Shown here: piece after piece, positions 40,972 to 49,417 of the stretch
Numbering within the stretch: the first letter of the stretch is position 1
Layout: every line of letters begins with the position of its first letter
Assembly (NCBI RefSeq): GCF_016862995.1
Contig: NZ_BOOA01000017.1
Span: 62,001-126,000, forward strand
Reading direction: 5' to 3'
DNA: 64,000 nt
DNA from: Acrocarpospora phusangensis
GTDB taxonomy: Bacteria; Actinomycetota; Actinomycetes; Streptosporangiales; Streptosporangiaceae
Notes under the pieces: generated by a model
The model's database searches: none
Told to the model about the DNA's origin: nothing
What the model saw: the letters and a program-made list of their open reading frames with translations, nothing else
Made by a program: the position numbers and the translations under genes

Positions 40972-42393
40972 ATGTTGTCCAGAAAGAAGTGGTTAGCCGG
41001 CGGACTGGTGTCCGCCCTCGTCCTCATCGGCCTGGTCGCACTGCCGGCCAGCGCCGCGACATCGGTCCGCCTGCAGTACAAGACGAGCGCCTCCGGCGCG
41101 ACCGCCGACCAGGTGGAACCGTGGTTCAACCTGATCAACAACGGCACCACGGCGATCCCGCTGAGCGGCGTCAAGCTCCGCTACTACTTCAAGGCGGACT
41201 CGGCCTCCCAGCAGTACCGCTTCGCCTGCTCCTGGGCGGTCGTGTCGTGCTCCACGATCACCGGCACCTTCGGCACGATCTCCCCCGGCACGGCCACCGC
41301 CGACCGGTACCTGGAGATCGGCTTCACCTCCGGCACCCTGGCCACCGGCGCGCAGACCAGTGACATGCAGCTGCGCTTCTACCGGGCCGACTGGCAGCGC
41401 GTCACCCAGAGCGACGACTACTCCTTCGGCACCAACACCTCCTACCTCGACTGGACCAAGGTGACCGTCTACCAGAACGGCACCCTGCTCTGGGGCACCG
41501 CGCCGAGCGGCGGCAACCCGTCGCCGTCCCCGTCGCCGACGGGCGGCTCGCCGTCGCCCTCCCCCAGCGGTCCCCCGCCGGGCGGCTCCGGCGTCGTCTT
41601 CGACGACTTCAACTACGCCGACGCCAACGACAGCACGATCACCGCGCACCACTGGACCATCCGCACCAACCAGGGCGGCCCCGGCATCCCCGGCGCGACC
41701 TGGCCGCAGGGCAACATCTCCTTCCCGGTCGTCTCGGGCACGAACAAGGCGCTCCAGCTCAAGTCGGTCACCGACGGCACCTCGGCGGGCACCCAGCAGT
41801 CCGAAGTGCTGCACCAGCGCAAGTTCCTGGAGGGCACGTACGCGGCCCGAGTCAAGTTCTCGGACGCGCCCGTCAGCGGCCCCGACGGCGACCACATCGT
41901 GCAGACCTTCTTCACGATCACCCCGCTCAACCAGGACCTCGACCCCAACTACAGCGAGCAGGACTTCGAGTACCTGCCCAACGGCGGCTGGGGCGAGCCG
42001 GCCAACATCATGTACGCCACGTCCTGGGAGACCTACCGCAACGAGCCCTGGCTGGCCGTCAACACCCACACCGCCAACCGGATCAGCTACGACGGCTGGC
42101 ACGACCTGGTCCTCCAGGTCTCCGGCGGTCAGATCAAGTACTACATCGACGGCGCGCTCTTCGCGACGCACGGTGACATCTACTACCCCGAGACCGTGCA
42201 GTCGGTGAACTTCAACCTGTGGTTCATCAGCGGCGGCCTGCTCGGCAGCTCGACCCCCCGCACGTACGTGCAGCAGGTCGACTGGTTCTACCACTCCAAG
42301 AACGAAGTCGTCGCGCCCGCCGAGGTGCTCAACCGGGTGAACTCCTACCGGTCCTCCTCGACGCGCTGGGTGGACACCGTGCCCAGCGCCTGA
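40972..42393 (+). CDS. Secreted CBM3-GH16 protein
   Basis: 473 aa. Signal peptide about 1-28 (WLAGGLVSALVLIGLVALPA, SA|A). A CBM3-like cellulose-binding module covers about 30-175 (VRLQYKTSASGATADQVEPW, PLSGVKLRYYF). A Ser-Pro-Gly linker spans 182-208. The C-terminal 260 residues resemble a GH16-type concanavalin fold with the candidate catalytic triad pattern E-x-D-x-E in SEQDFEYLPNGGW. It is probably a beta-glucan-active hydrolase, but the fold assignment rests on this motif. AAAGGAAAG precedes ATG 40972. Leu8 is a TTA codon. It could be the last gene of the ABC operon (32-bp gap). Confidence 0.78.
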   Translation: MLSRKKWLAGGLVSALVLIGLVALPASAATSVRLQYKTSASGATADQVEPWFNLINNGTTAIPLSGVKLRYYFKADSASQQYRFACSWAVVSCSTITGTFGTISPGTATADRYLEIGFTSGTLATGAQTSDMQLRFYRADWQRVTQSDDYSFGTNTSYLDWTKVTVYQNGTLLWGTAPSGGNPSPSPSPTGGSPSPSPSGPPPGGSGVVFDDFNYADANDSTITAHHWTIRTNQGGPGIPGATWPQGNISFPVVSGTNKALQLKSVTDGTSAGTQQSEVLHQRKFLEGTYAARVKFSDAPVSGPDGDHIVQTFFTITPLNQDLDPNYSEQDFEYLPNGGWGEPANIMYATSWETYRNEPWLAVNTHTANRISYDGWHDLVLQVSGGQIKYYIDGALFATHGDIYYPETVQSVNFNLWFISGGLLGSSTPRTYVQQVDWFYHSKNEVVAPAEVLNRVNSYRSSSTRWVDTVPSA

Positions 42394-42402
42394 TCATCCG
42401 GT

Positions 42403-42435
42403 ACGGCTCGCGCGTATTCGGGGCGCGCGAGCCGT
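42403..42435. terminator. Bidirectional terminator after CBM3-GH16 gene
   Basis: Perfect 12-bp stem ACGGCTCGCGCG / CGCGCGAGCCGT with a 9-nt loop between convergent stops at 42393 and 42440. Confidence 0.85.
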
Positions 42436-42439
42436 CCCC

Positions 42440-43147
42440 TCAGCCCGGCACGTTCTTGAGCGCCTCCCGCCGTGACAGCCCGCTGATGCCGTGGCTGTCG
42501 ACGTAGCGCACGACCTCCCGCGGGTCGGTCTTGGCGTATTCGCGCAGCGCCCAGCCGATCGCCTTCCTGGCGAAGAACTCGGTGTCGGACAGGCTGGGCT
42601 CGATGCAGGCGTAGAGCAGCCCGAGGTCGGTCTGCTCCCGGAACCTGTTCTGGCACAGGATCGCGGTGCGCCGCTTCCACAGATCCGGGTCGCTCGCCCA
42701 CTCCAGCACGGTGGCCTTCATCGTCTCCGGGAACAGCCGCAGCAGCGTGCCGACGCGGTGCACGGCCAGCTCGTCCACCAGGTCCCACCAGGCCCCGGTG
42801 ACGATCATCTCCTCGTACATGGGCAGCGTGTAGAGGGTCTGCCAGTCGCGGTACAGGCGGGAGCCGGTCAGCTCGATCGCCGCGTACCGCTCCTCGCGGT
42901 ACTCGGCCTCCCGCCACAGGGTCAGCACGGCCTTGCGCCACTCTGGCGCCGACCCCAGCCGGTGCGCCGCGAACACCTTCTTCAGCACGGTCCTGCGGGT
43001 GCCGGACTGCACCCCCAGGAACGGCAGCTCCGACTTCATGTACGCGCGCATCGCGGGCGCCTTGACCGGGTCCGCCACCTCGGCCAGCGCGTCCCGTACG
43101 GCCTCGACGAGGCTCTTGCCCCGGTCACTCATGCGCTGGCCGCTCAT
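42440..43147 (-). CDS. DNA alkylation repair protein, AlkD family
   Basis: 235 aa HEAT-like repeat protein of the AlkD family of DNA glycosylases that excise alkylated purines. Characteristic stretches: AYMKSELPFLGVQSGTRRTV, AYREERYAAIEL-like (AEYREERYAAIELTG), TGAWWDLVDELAVHRVG, DPDLWKRRTAILCQ and FFARKAIGWALREYAKTDP. ATG 43147 overlaps the TetR stop (ATGA), so the two are coupled. ATG 43132 is an alternative start. Confidence 0.88.
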   Translation of the reverse strand: MSGQRMSDRGKSLVEAVRDALAEVADPVKAPAMRAYMKSELPFLGVQSGTRRTVLKKVFAAHRLGSAPEWRKAVLTLWREAEYREERYAAIELTGSRLYRDWQTLYTLPMYEEMIVTGAWWDLVDELAVHRVGTLLRLFPETMKATVLEWASDPDLWKRRTAILCQNRFREQTDLGLLYACIEPSLSDTEFFARKAIGWALREYAKTDPREVVRYVDSHGISGLSRREALKNVPG

Positions 43148-43839
43148 GCTCTCTGGCTGGTACGGTCCCCGGTGGCGAGGCCGTCGAACAGGACGGTGAC
43201 GTAGTGCTCGGCCAGCCCGGCCGGGTTGAGCCGCCCGCCGGTGCGGAACCAGCGCACCGCCACCCAGATGGTGTCGCGGATCATGCGGTAGGTCAGCTTC
43301 GGGTCGACGTCGCCGCGGAACTGGCCGACGGCCTGGCCGCGCTTGATCTGCTCCACCCACATGCGCTCGACCTCGTCCTCGGCCTTCACCAGGTAGTCGA
43401 ACCGGCCGCCGGGCAGGGTGCGCAGGTAGTTCCAGTCGTTCTGCATGACGGTGATCGCGGCCCGGTGCGGTTCGAGGGTGGCGAACCCGATCCGCACCAT
43501 CTCCGACAGCACCGCGCGCGGGTCCGCGTCGGAGTGGAGCGCGGCCCGGTAGCGCGAGACCAGGTCCTCCAGGAACGTGCGCAGCACCTCGTCGACGATC
43601 GACTCCTTGGAGTCGAAGTGGTGGTAGAGGCTGCCGGACAGGATGCCCGCCTCCTCAGCGATCTCGCGCACGGTGGTGGCCTGGAAGCCCTTGCGGGCGA
43701 ACAGCTCCGCCGCGAGCCGCACCAGATGATCCCGTCGCTCCGAGGCCGACCCCGCCGCCCCGGCCCCCCGCCGCCCACCACCCTGCCGCCTCACCGGGGC
43801 GGTCATGCCGGCGTTCTTTCGCTGATTCACGCCCTCCAT
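43144..43839 (-). CDS. TetR-family regulator (KstR2/FadR-like)
   Basis: 231 aa. Helix-turn-helix at about 30-75 (LVRLAAELFARKGFQATTVR, EIAEEAGILSGSLYHHFDSKE). The C-terminal domain has AITVMQNDWNYLRTLPGGRF, similar to acyl-CoA-sensing TetR proteins such as KstR2. ATG 43839 has GGAGG at 6 nt; downstream ATG 43806 is possible. A KstR2-like operator lies about 75 bp upstream. Coupled to the AlkD-like gene, an uncommon pairing. Confidence 0.85.
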   Translation of the reverse strand: MEGVNQRKNAGMTAPVRRQGGGRRGAGAAGSASERRDHLVRLAAELFARKGFQATTVREIAEEAGILSGSLYHHFDSKESIVDEVLRTFLEDLVSRYRAALHSDADPRAVLSEMVRIGFATLEPHRAAITVMQNDWNYLRTLPGGRFDYLVKAEDEVERMWVEQIKRGQAVGQFRGDVDPKLTYRMIRDTIWVAVRWFRTGGRLNPAGLAEHYVTVLFDGLATGDRTSQRA

Positions 43840-43913
43840 TATGAGCCTCCGAACAACGGCTTGTTCACGCAACCCAACGACGAGTCGCCTGCTCATGCCA
43901 TGTTCCATGCCTG

Positions 43914-43927
43914 ACCAAGCGCTTGCT
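43914..43927. promoter_or_regulatory. KstR2-like operator upstream of TetR gene
   Basis: ACCAAGCGCTTGCT fits AnCAAGnnCTTGnT, the motif reported for mycobacterial KstR2. Located upstream of the minus-strand TetR gene, so autoregulation is plausible. Confidence 0.55.
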
Positions 43928-43947
43928 AACAAACGGAACAAGGTTCT

Positions 43948-43975
43948 GCGCGACCGGTCCCGGAACCGGTCGCGC
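43948..43975 (-). terminator. Terminator after the aldehyde dehydrogenase gene
   Basis: Perfect 11-bp stem GCGCGACCGGT / ACCGGTCGCGC with a 6-nt loop, 12 bp downstream of the stop at 43988. On the minus strand it is followed by AGAACCTTGTT. Confidence 0.75.
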
Positions 43976-43987
43976 GACCTCCGTACG

Positions 43988-45385
43988 TCAGGCCGGGCGG
44001 AAGGAGTCGCGGGCCTCGGGGGCGGCGTGTTTGATCATCAGGTGGCGGACGACGGAGTACTCCTGGACGGCCTCCTGGCTCATGTCCTTGCCGAAGCCGC
44101 TGCCCTTGACGCCGCCGTGGGGGGCCTCGGAGGCGATGGGCAGGTGGTCGTTGATCCAGGTGACGCCGACGTCCAGCTGGTGGGCGACGCGGAGGGCGCG
44201 GGCCACGTCGGTGGACCAGACGGAGGAGGCCAGGCCGTAGGGGGTGTCGTTGGCCAGGCGTACGGCCTCGTCCTCGGTGTCGAAGGGGAGGGCGACCAGG
44301 ACCGGGCCGAAGATCTCGCCCTGGACGATCTCGCTGGACTGGTCGGCATCGGCGATCAGGGTGGGCGGGTAGAAGAAGCCGGGACCGTCGATGGGCTTGC
44401 CGCCGAGCAGGACGCGGCCGGAGGCGCGGCTGACGAAACCGTGCACGCGGTCCCGGTGGGCGGCCGAGATGAGCGGGCCGATGTCGGTCTCCTCGGACCA
44501 GGGGTCGCCGGGGCGCACCTGCCGCATGGCGGCGTGGAGGGCTTCGACGGCCTCGTCGTACCGGGATCTGGCGATGTAGACGCGGGTGGCGGCGGTGCAG
44601 TCCTGGCCGGTGTTGTAGGTGGCGCCCATGGTCACGCCGAAGGCCATGTCCGCCAGGGAGGCGTCCTCGAAGACGATGGCCGGGGCCTTGCCGCCGAGTT
44701 CGAGGTGTACGCGCTTGAGGCCGTCCACGGCGCCGCTCATCACGGCCTTGCCGGTGGCGGTGGAGCCGGTCACGCCGACCATGTCCACGCCGGGGTCGGT
44801 GACCAGGGCCTGGCCGACCTCGGCGCCGCCGGTGACGACCTGGAGGAGGTTCCCGGGGGCGCCCGCCTCGGCCAGCAGGGCGGCCAGCCGCAGGGTGGTG
44901 CGCGGGGTCGCGGGCGCCGGCTTGATCACCACGGCGTTGCCGGCGGCGAGGGCGGGGCCGACCTTCCAGACCCCCATGATGAACGGGAAGTTCCACGGCG
45001 CGATCGAGCCGACCACGCCGATCGGGCGGCGGATGAGGGCGGAGGTGTAGCCGGCGCTGAGCACGCCCGCGCCGGTGCCGTCCAGGGAGCGGGCCGCGCC
45101 GGCGAAAAAGCGCAGGTTGTCGACGGCGAAGGGGAGTTCGCCGTCGCGGAAGACGGCGGCGGGTTTGCCGGTCTCCTCGACCTCCAGCCGGGTGAGCTCC
45201 TCGGCGTCGGCCTCCACCAGGTCGGCCAGGCGCAGCAGGAGCCTGGCCCGTTCGGCGGGGGTGGTGTGCCGCCACTCCTCGAAGGCGGCGCGGGCGGCGC
45301 GGACCGCCGCCGAGACTTCCGCGGGAGTGCTGTCAGGGACCTCGTCGACGGGTTCTCCGGTGGCGGGGTTGATGAGGATGGTCAT
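43988..45385 (-). CDS. Aldehyde dehydrogenase (aminobutyraldehyde type)
   Basis: 465 aa NAD(P)-dependent aldehyde dehydrogenase. Catalytic Cys263 in YNTGQDCTAATRV, general base Glu229 in LELGGKAP, cofactor loop GVTGSTATGKAV, and the N-terminal ATGEPVDEVPDSTP. The GQDCTAATR context is that of gamma-aminobutyraldehyde/betaine-aldehyde dehydrogenases. With the PuuB-like oxidase upstream (36-bp gap) and pot transporter nearby it probably acts in putrescine or related amine breakdown. ATG 45385 has AAGGA upstream. Confidence 0.9.
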   Translation of the reverse strand: MTILINPATGEPVDEVPDSTPAEVSAAVRAARAAFEEWRHTTPAERARLLLRLADLVEADAEELTRLEVEETGKPAAVFRDGELPFAVDNLRFFAGAARSLDGTGAGVLSAGYTSALIRRPIGVVGSIAPWNFPFIMGVWKVGPALAAGNAVVIKPAPATPRTTLRLAALLAEAGAPGNLLQVVTGGAEVGQALVTDPGVDMVGVTGSTATGKAVMSGAVDGLKRVHLELGGKAPAIVFEDASLADMAFGVTMGATYNTGQDCTAATRVYIARSRYDEAVEALHAAMRQVRPGDPWSEETDIGPLISAAHRDRVHGFVSRASGRVLLGGKPIDGPGFFYPPTLIADADQSSEIVQGEIFGPVLVALPFDTEDEAVRLANDTPYGLASSVWSTDVARALRVAHQLDVGVTWINDHLPIASEAPHGGVKGSGFGKDMSQEAVQEYSVVRHLMIKHAAPEARDSFRPA

Positions 45386-45421
45386 CCGGGTGGTTCCTTA
45401 CCTGGTTCAAGGTTCTGACGT

Positions 45422-46789
45422 TCAACTGTCGAAACCGATGCCGAATCGGTCCAAAACGCGCAGCCAGGGCCCTCGGCGGCCCTCGTTCTGGTCGGCGCGG
45501 GCCAGCGCGCGGCGGGTGAACTCGACCACCGGCCAGCGCAGCGGCTCCGGCGGGAACGGCACGGGATGCCGCCGGACCATGCGCAGACCCGTCCTGGGAG
45601 TGTCCCTGCGGGCGAGCAGGTCCAGCCCGACCAGCGCCCCGAAGCGGGACGCCCCGACGCCGAGGCCGGTGTAGCCCAGCGCGTACGCCACCCGCCCGCC
45701 GAGCGCGGTGCCGAAGAACGGGGTGAAACGGCTGGTGGAGTCGATCATGCCGCCCCAGCGGTGGGTGAAGCGCAGGCCCCGCAGCTGGGGGAAGGTGTCG
45801 AAGAAGTGGCGGGCCAGGAGCTGGTGCGACTCCGGGCGCTGCTCGGTTCCGGCGCCGCGGAAGTTGTAGACGGCGTCGTAGCCGCCCCAGAGGATGCGCT
45901 GGTCGCGGGTGAGGCGGTAGTAGTGGAACTGGTTGCCGCCGTCGGTGACGCCCTGCGCCTCCGGCCAGTTCAGGGAGGCCCGCTGCCCGGCGTCCAGCGG
46001 TTCGGTGACGAGCACGTAGTCCCAGACCGGCAGGACGAAGTTGCGCAGCCGGCGCAGCGGGGCCGGGAACGCGTTGGTGGCCAGCAGGACCTGGCGGGCC
46101 GTCACGACGCCGCCCGGGGTGCTCACCCGTACGGCCGCGCCGGCCTGGGTCAGCCCGGTCACCGGGGTGTTCTCGTAGACGCGTACGCCCAGGTCGCCGG
46201 CGACCCGGCGCATGCCGTACGCGAGTCCGGCCGGATCGACCAGGCCGCCGTTGCCCCGGATGCGCAGCCCCGCCAGATACGTCGGCGAGGCCACGTCGGC
46301 GCGCATCTCCTCGGGGCCGAGGAAAGTGACGTCCTCGCCGTACTCGCGGTGGAGCTTCTCGGCCCGGCGGAGGTCCTCCACCTGGTGCGGCGCGACGGCC
46401 ACGCTGGTCTTGCCGACCAGGCGCAGGTCGGCGTCGATGCCGTGCTCGGCCACGAACGCGGCGATCTCCGCCAGGTTCTCCCTGCCGAGCGCCAGCAGCA
46501 GTTCCAGCTCCCCCGGCCAGCGGTGCGCGCCGTGGGTCAGGCCGTGGGTCAGCGAGTCGGAGATGAAGCCGCCGTTGCGGCCGCTGGCCCCGAACCCGGC
46601 CGTGTGCGCGTCCACCAGCACCACGTCGCAGGCCGGGTTCTCGCGCTTGGCGAGCACCGCGGCCCACAGTCCCGTAAAACCCGCGCCCACGATGAGCAAA
46701 TCCGCAGTAGTACGGCCGTGCAAAGGTGGGTATGCCGCAGGAGTTTGGCCATCCGTCCAGAAGACCCGGGGAGCCGCATCCTTGATCAC
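45422..46789 (-). CDS. FAD-dependent amine oxidase, PuuB-like (DAO family)
   Basis: 455 aa flavoprotein. FAD motif DLLIVGAGFTGLWAAVLAKR and the substrate-side GASGRNGGFISD resemble gamma-glutamylputrescine oxidase and glycine/D-amino-acid oxidases. LLATNAFPAPLRRLRNFVLP and ALGYTGLGVGASRFGA complete the family pattern. It would convert an amine to an aldehyde for the downstream dehydrogenase. GTG 46789 follows AAAGGAG by 6 nt; a frame reaching 47515 is a fortuitous extension. First gene of the two-gene operon. Confidence 0.88.
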   Translation of the reverse strand: MIKDAAPRVFWTDGQTPAAYPPLHGRTTADLLIVGAGFTGLWAAVLAKRENPACDVVLVDAHTAGFGASGRNGGFISDSLTHGLTHGAHRWPGELELLLALGRENLAEIAAFVAEHGIDADLRLVGKTSVAVAPHQVEDLRRAEKLHREYGEDVTFLGPEEMRADVASPTYLAGLRIRGNGGLVDPAGLAYGMRRVAGDLGVRVYENTPVTGLTQAGAAVRVSTPGGVVTARQVLLATNAFPAPLRRLRNFVLPVWDYVLVTEPLDAGQRASLNWPEAQGVTDGGNQFHYYRLTRDQRILWGGYDAVYNFRGAGTEQRPESHQLLARHFFDTFPQLRGLRFTHRWGGMIDSTSRFTPFFGTALGGRVAYALGYTGLGVGASRFGALVGLDLLARRDTPRTGLRMVRRHPVPFPPEPLRWPVVEFTRRALARADQNEGRRGPWLRVLDRFGIGFDS

Positions 46790-46814
46790 CGCGTCTCCTT
46801 TCCACCCATGTTTG

Positions 46815-46830
46815 TTGAATCGTGATTCAA
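46815..46830. promoter_or_regulatory. 16-bp palindrome between amine oxidase and TetR genes
   Basis: TTGAATC-GT-GATTCAA, perfect 7-bp arms, 25 bp upstream of the oxidase start and 71 bp upstream of the TetR start. A typical operator for a divergently encoded TetR repressor. A weaker relative (11 of 16) appears at 50401-50416 before the potB/kinase divergent genes. Confidence 0.7.
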
Positions 46831-46900
46831 ATACCCATCGAGTTCCTACGTCAAGACCTGCGAGACTAGTTGTGAGATCGTTCAGACCGGGGCGGGTGTC

Positions 46901-47566
46901 ATGACTCAGCGCAAGAGCAAGGCCGATCGGCGGATCGAGCTGATCGACGCGGCGCGGCGCGCGATGATCCAGCACGGTGCGGAGGGTGTGCATCTGAACC
47001 AGATCGCGGAGGAGGCGGGGCTGACCTCGGGCGCGGTCCTCTACCACTATCCCGACCTTCGTGACCTGCTGATCGAGGCGCACCACGCGGGCATGGAGCG
47101 CTTCTACGAGCAGCGCATGAAGAAGATCAACGGTATCGCGGACCCGGCCCAGAAGCTCATCGTGACGATCCGCTCCGGCCTCCCCCAGGGCCCCGACGAC
47201 GCGGGCGTGCGCCTGCTCTGCGAGCTCGGCGGCGCGGCCGGCCGCAACCGCGTCTACGGCACACTCCTCACCACCCTGTACGACCGCCAGGTGGCCATGT
47301 ACCAGACCATCCTGGAGGTCGGGGCCGCCCAGAACGCCTTCACCCTCGCCCAGGACTCCGAGACCATCGGCCGCAACCTGGTCGCCCTCGAAGACGCGTA
47401 CGGCTACCGCATCATCGCCCGGCACCACACCATCGGCGCCGACGAGGCCGTGGAGCTGATCCTCGGCTACGCCCGCATGGCCACCGGCCACCCGCTCAAG
47501 GCGGCCGTCCCGCACCGCACCACGGCGACCCGCAGGCCGTCCGTGCCGCGCGTCCAGAGCGCCTGA
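46901..47566 (+). CDS. TetR-family regulator of the amine module
   Basis: 221 aa. HTH at 12-60 (RRIELIDAARRAMIQHGAEG, HLNQIAEEAGLTSGAVLYHYPDL), similar to BetI-like regulators. The ligand domain is unrelated to obvious known sequences. Divergent from the oxidase-dehydrogenase operon and convergent with potA, it probably represses one or both. The start ATG lacks a clear ribosome site. Confidence 0.88.
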   Translation: MTQRKSKADRRIELIDAARRAMIQHGAEGVHLNQIAEEAGLTSGAVLYHYPDLRDLLIEAHHAGMERFYEQRMKKINGIADPAQKLIVTIRSGLPQGPDDAGVRLLCELGGAAGRNRVYGTLLTTLYDRQVAMYQTILEVGAAQNAFTLAQDSETIGRNLVALEDAYGYRIIARHHTIGADEAVELILGYARMATGHPLKAAVPHRTTATRRPSVPRVQSA

Positions 47567-47609
47567 AACCCCGGGGGCGCCCCGAGAAGAGGCGACCCCG
47601 GGGGATTTC
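47565..47609. terminator. Bidirectional terminator between TetR and potA
   Basis: Arms GAAACCCCGGGGGCGCC and GGCGACCCCGGGGGATTTC pair with small bulges around a loop of about 9 nt. T and A runs lie at the ends. Stops at 47566 and 47610 flank it. Confidence 0.8.
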
Positions 47610-48644
47610 TCAGGCGGGCACGAGCACGGCGTCGTCGGGGTTCCAGAACAGCCCGACGGGCGCGCCCGGGGCGATCCTGGCGGGCCCCTGGGTGGCCGCC
47701 AGCACCTTGCGGTCGTGCCCCGGCACGTCCACCGCGATGTGCGAGACGCCGCCGAAGAAGCTCACGTCCACCACGGTCCCGTCGGCCGCTCCCCGGCCGG
47801 GCTCGCCGAGCCTGACCCGCTCGGGGCGGACGGCCAGCACCGCGAGCCCGTTCGGCAGGTCGGGCTTGCACGGCAGCGGGCCGAGGCCGGGCACCTCGAA
47901 GCCGGTCGCGGTGACCGTGCCGGTGAAGAGGTTGTTGGCCCCGATGAAGTCGGCCACGAAGCGGGTGCGCGGACGGTCGTACAGGGCGATGGGGGCGTCG
48001 ATCTGCTCGATCCTGCCGTTGTCCATGACCGCGATCCGGTCGGCCAGCGACATGGCCTCCTCCTGGTCGTGCGTGACGACCACGAAGGTGATGCCGACCT
48101 CGTGCTGGAGCCGCTTGAGCTCCAACTGCATCTCGGCCCGGACCTTCTTGTCCAGCGCGGACAGCGGCTCGTCCAGCAGCAGCATGCGGGGGCGTTTGAC
48201 GATGGCCCTGGCCAGCGCGACGCGCTGCTGCTGGCCGCCGGACAGCTGGCCGGGCCGCCGGCCGGCCATCGTGTCCAGGCCGACCTTCTCCAGCACCTCG
48301 CCGACCCTGGTCCTGATCTCGTCCTTGGGCAGGCCCTCGCGCTCCAGGCCGTACGCGACGTTCCTGGCCACCGTCATGTGCGGGAACAGGGCGTAGGACT
48401 GGAACATCAGGTTGACCGGCCGCCGGTGCGGGGGCTGGCGCAGCAGGTCGGCGCCGTCGAGGCGGACGGCGCCGCGGTCCGGCCACTCGAAGCCGGCCAG
48501 GATGCGCAGCAGCGTGGTCTTGCCGCAGCCGGACGGCCCGAGCAGGGCGAAGAACTCACCCTGCCGGATGTCGAGGCTGACCTGGTCCAGGGCCACCACG
48601 TCCCCGAACTTCCGGGAAACTCCCTCGATGGAAAGCAGCGTCAT
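47610..48644 (-). CDS. potA: Spermidine/putrescine ABC transporter ATPase PotA
   Basis: 344 aa. Walker A LLGPSGCGKTTLLRIL, Q loop FQSYALFPHMTV, signature LSGGQQQRVALARAIV, Walker B LLLDEPLSALD, His switch VVTHDQEEA and a C-terminal TOBE domain (VRPERVRLGEPG ... HIAVDVPG). Start ATG 48644 overlaps the potC stop (ATGA). Polyamine-type by family and by linkage to the amine oxidase module; the exact substrate could be another cationic amine. Confidence 0.9.
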   Translation of the reverse strand: MTLLSIEGVSRKFGDVVALDQVSLDIRQGEFFALLGPSGCGKTTLLRILAGFEWPDRGAVRLDGADLLRQPPHRRPVNLMFQSYALFPHMTVARNVAYGLEREGLPKDEIRTRVGEVLEKVGLDTMAGRRPGQLSGGQQQRVALARAIVKRPRMLLLDEPLSALDKKVRAEMQLELKRLQHEVGITFVVVTHDQEEAMSLADRIAVMDNGRIEQIDAPIALYDRPRTRFVADFIGANNLFTGTVTATGFEVPGLGPLPCKPDLPNGLAVLAVRPERVRLGEPGRGAADGTVVDVSFFGGVSHIAVDVPGHDRKVLAATQGPARIAPGAPVGLFWNPDDAVLVPA

Positions 48645-49417
48645 CTGAAAGACTCCGTCAGTCGGGTCATCCGCTGGACGGCGATCACGGCGGTGAAGCT
48701 GACCACCAGCAGGATCGTCGCCAGGGCGTTGATGTCGGGGGTCACGCCGAACCGGATCATCGAGTAGATCACCATCGGCAGGGTGGGCTGGGTCGGCTCG
48801 GCGGTGAAGAAGGCCAGCACGAACTCGTCGAGGGAGAACGTGAAGGCCAGCAGGGCTCCGGCGGCCACGCCCGGCATCAGGCCGGGCAGCGTGATCCGCA
48901 GGAAGGTGGCGACCGCGCCCGCGCCCAGGTCGCGGGAGGCCTCTTCGAGGGACATGTCCATGGAGGCCAGGCGCACCCGGACGACGACGGCCACCAGCGG
49001 GATGCCGAACGTCAGGTGGGCCAGCAGCACCGAGTGCAGGCCCAGGGTGAACTGCACGGTGGAGTAGAAGATGATCAGCCCGACCGCCAGCATGAGCTCC
49101 GGCAGGATGGCGGGGAGCGTGCCCAGCGCCTCCAGGATCTTGGAGCGGGTGTAGCGGGCCAGGCCGACCGCGAGCATGGTGCCGACCACGGTGGCGATCA
49201 CCGTGGTGGACACGGCCACGATCAGCGTGTTGACCAGGCCCTGCAGCACGTTGTCGTTCTGGGCGAGCGTGCCGTACCACTTCAGGCTGAAGCCCTCGAA
49301 GCTGAACGGCGCGTCGCTGGAGTTGAACGACATCACCACCATGACCGCGATGGGCACGTAGAAGAACAGGTACGTGAGCCAGAGCGGCGCGTAGATCGCC
49401 CGGTTCCGCCTACGCAT
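48641..49417 (-). CDS. potC: Spermidine/putrescine ABC permease PotC
   Basis: 258 aa with six membrane segments. PotC-type opening (LTYLFFYVPIAVMVVMSFNSS) and EAA loop MDMSLEEASRDLGAGAVATFLRITLPGLMPG. It overlaps potB by 8 nt and potA by 4 nt. Confidence 0.9.
   Translation of the reverse strand: MRRRNRAIYAPLWLTYLFFYVPIAVMVVMSFNSSDAPFSFEGFSLKWYGTLAQNDNVLQGLVNTLIVAVSTTVIATVVGTMLAVGLARYTRSKILEALGTLPAILPELMLAVGLIIFYSTVQFTLGLHSVLLAHLTFGIPLVAVVVRVRLASMDMSLEEASRDLGAGAVATFLRITLPGLMPGVAAGALLAFTFSLDEFVLAFFTAEPTQPTLPMVIYSMIRFGVTPDINALATILLVVSFTAVIAVQRMTRLTESFR

Noticed and set aside
30000-42400. Biosynthetic gene cluster or mobile island
   Set aside because: No PKS/NRPS/terpene core, transposase, integrase or attachment repeats. 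GC and codon use match the flanks by eye, so it is read as a chromosomal carbohydrate-use region.
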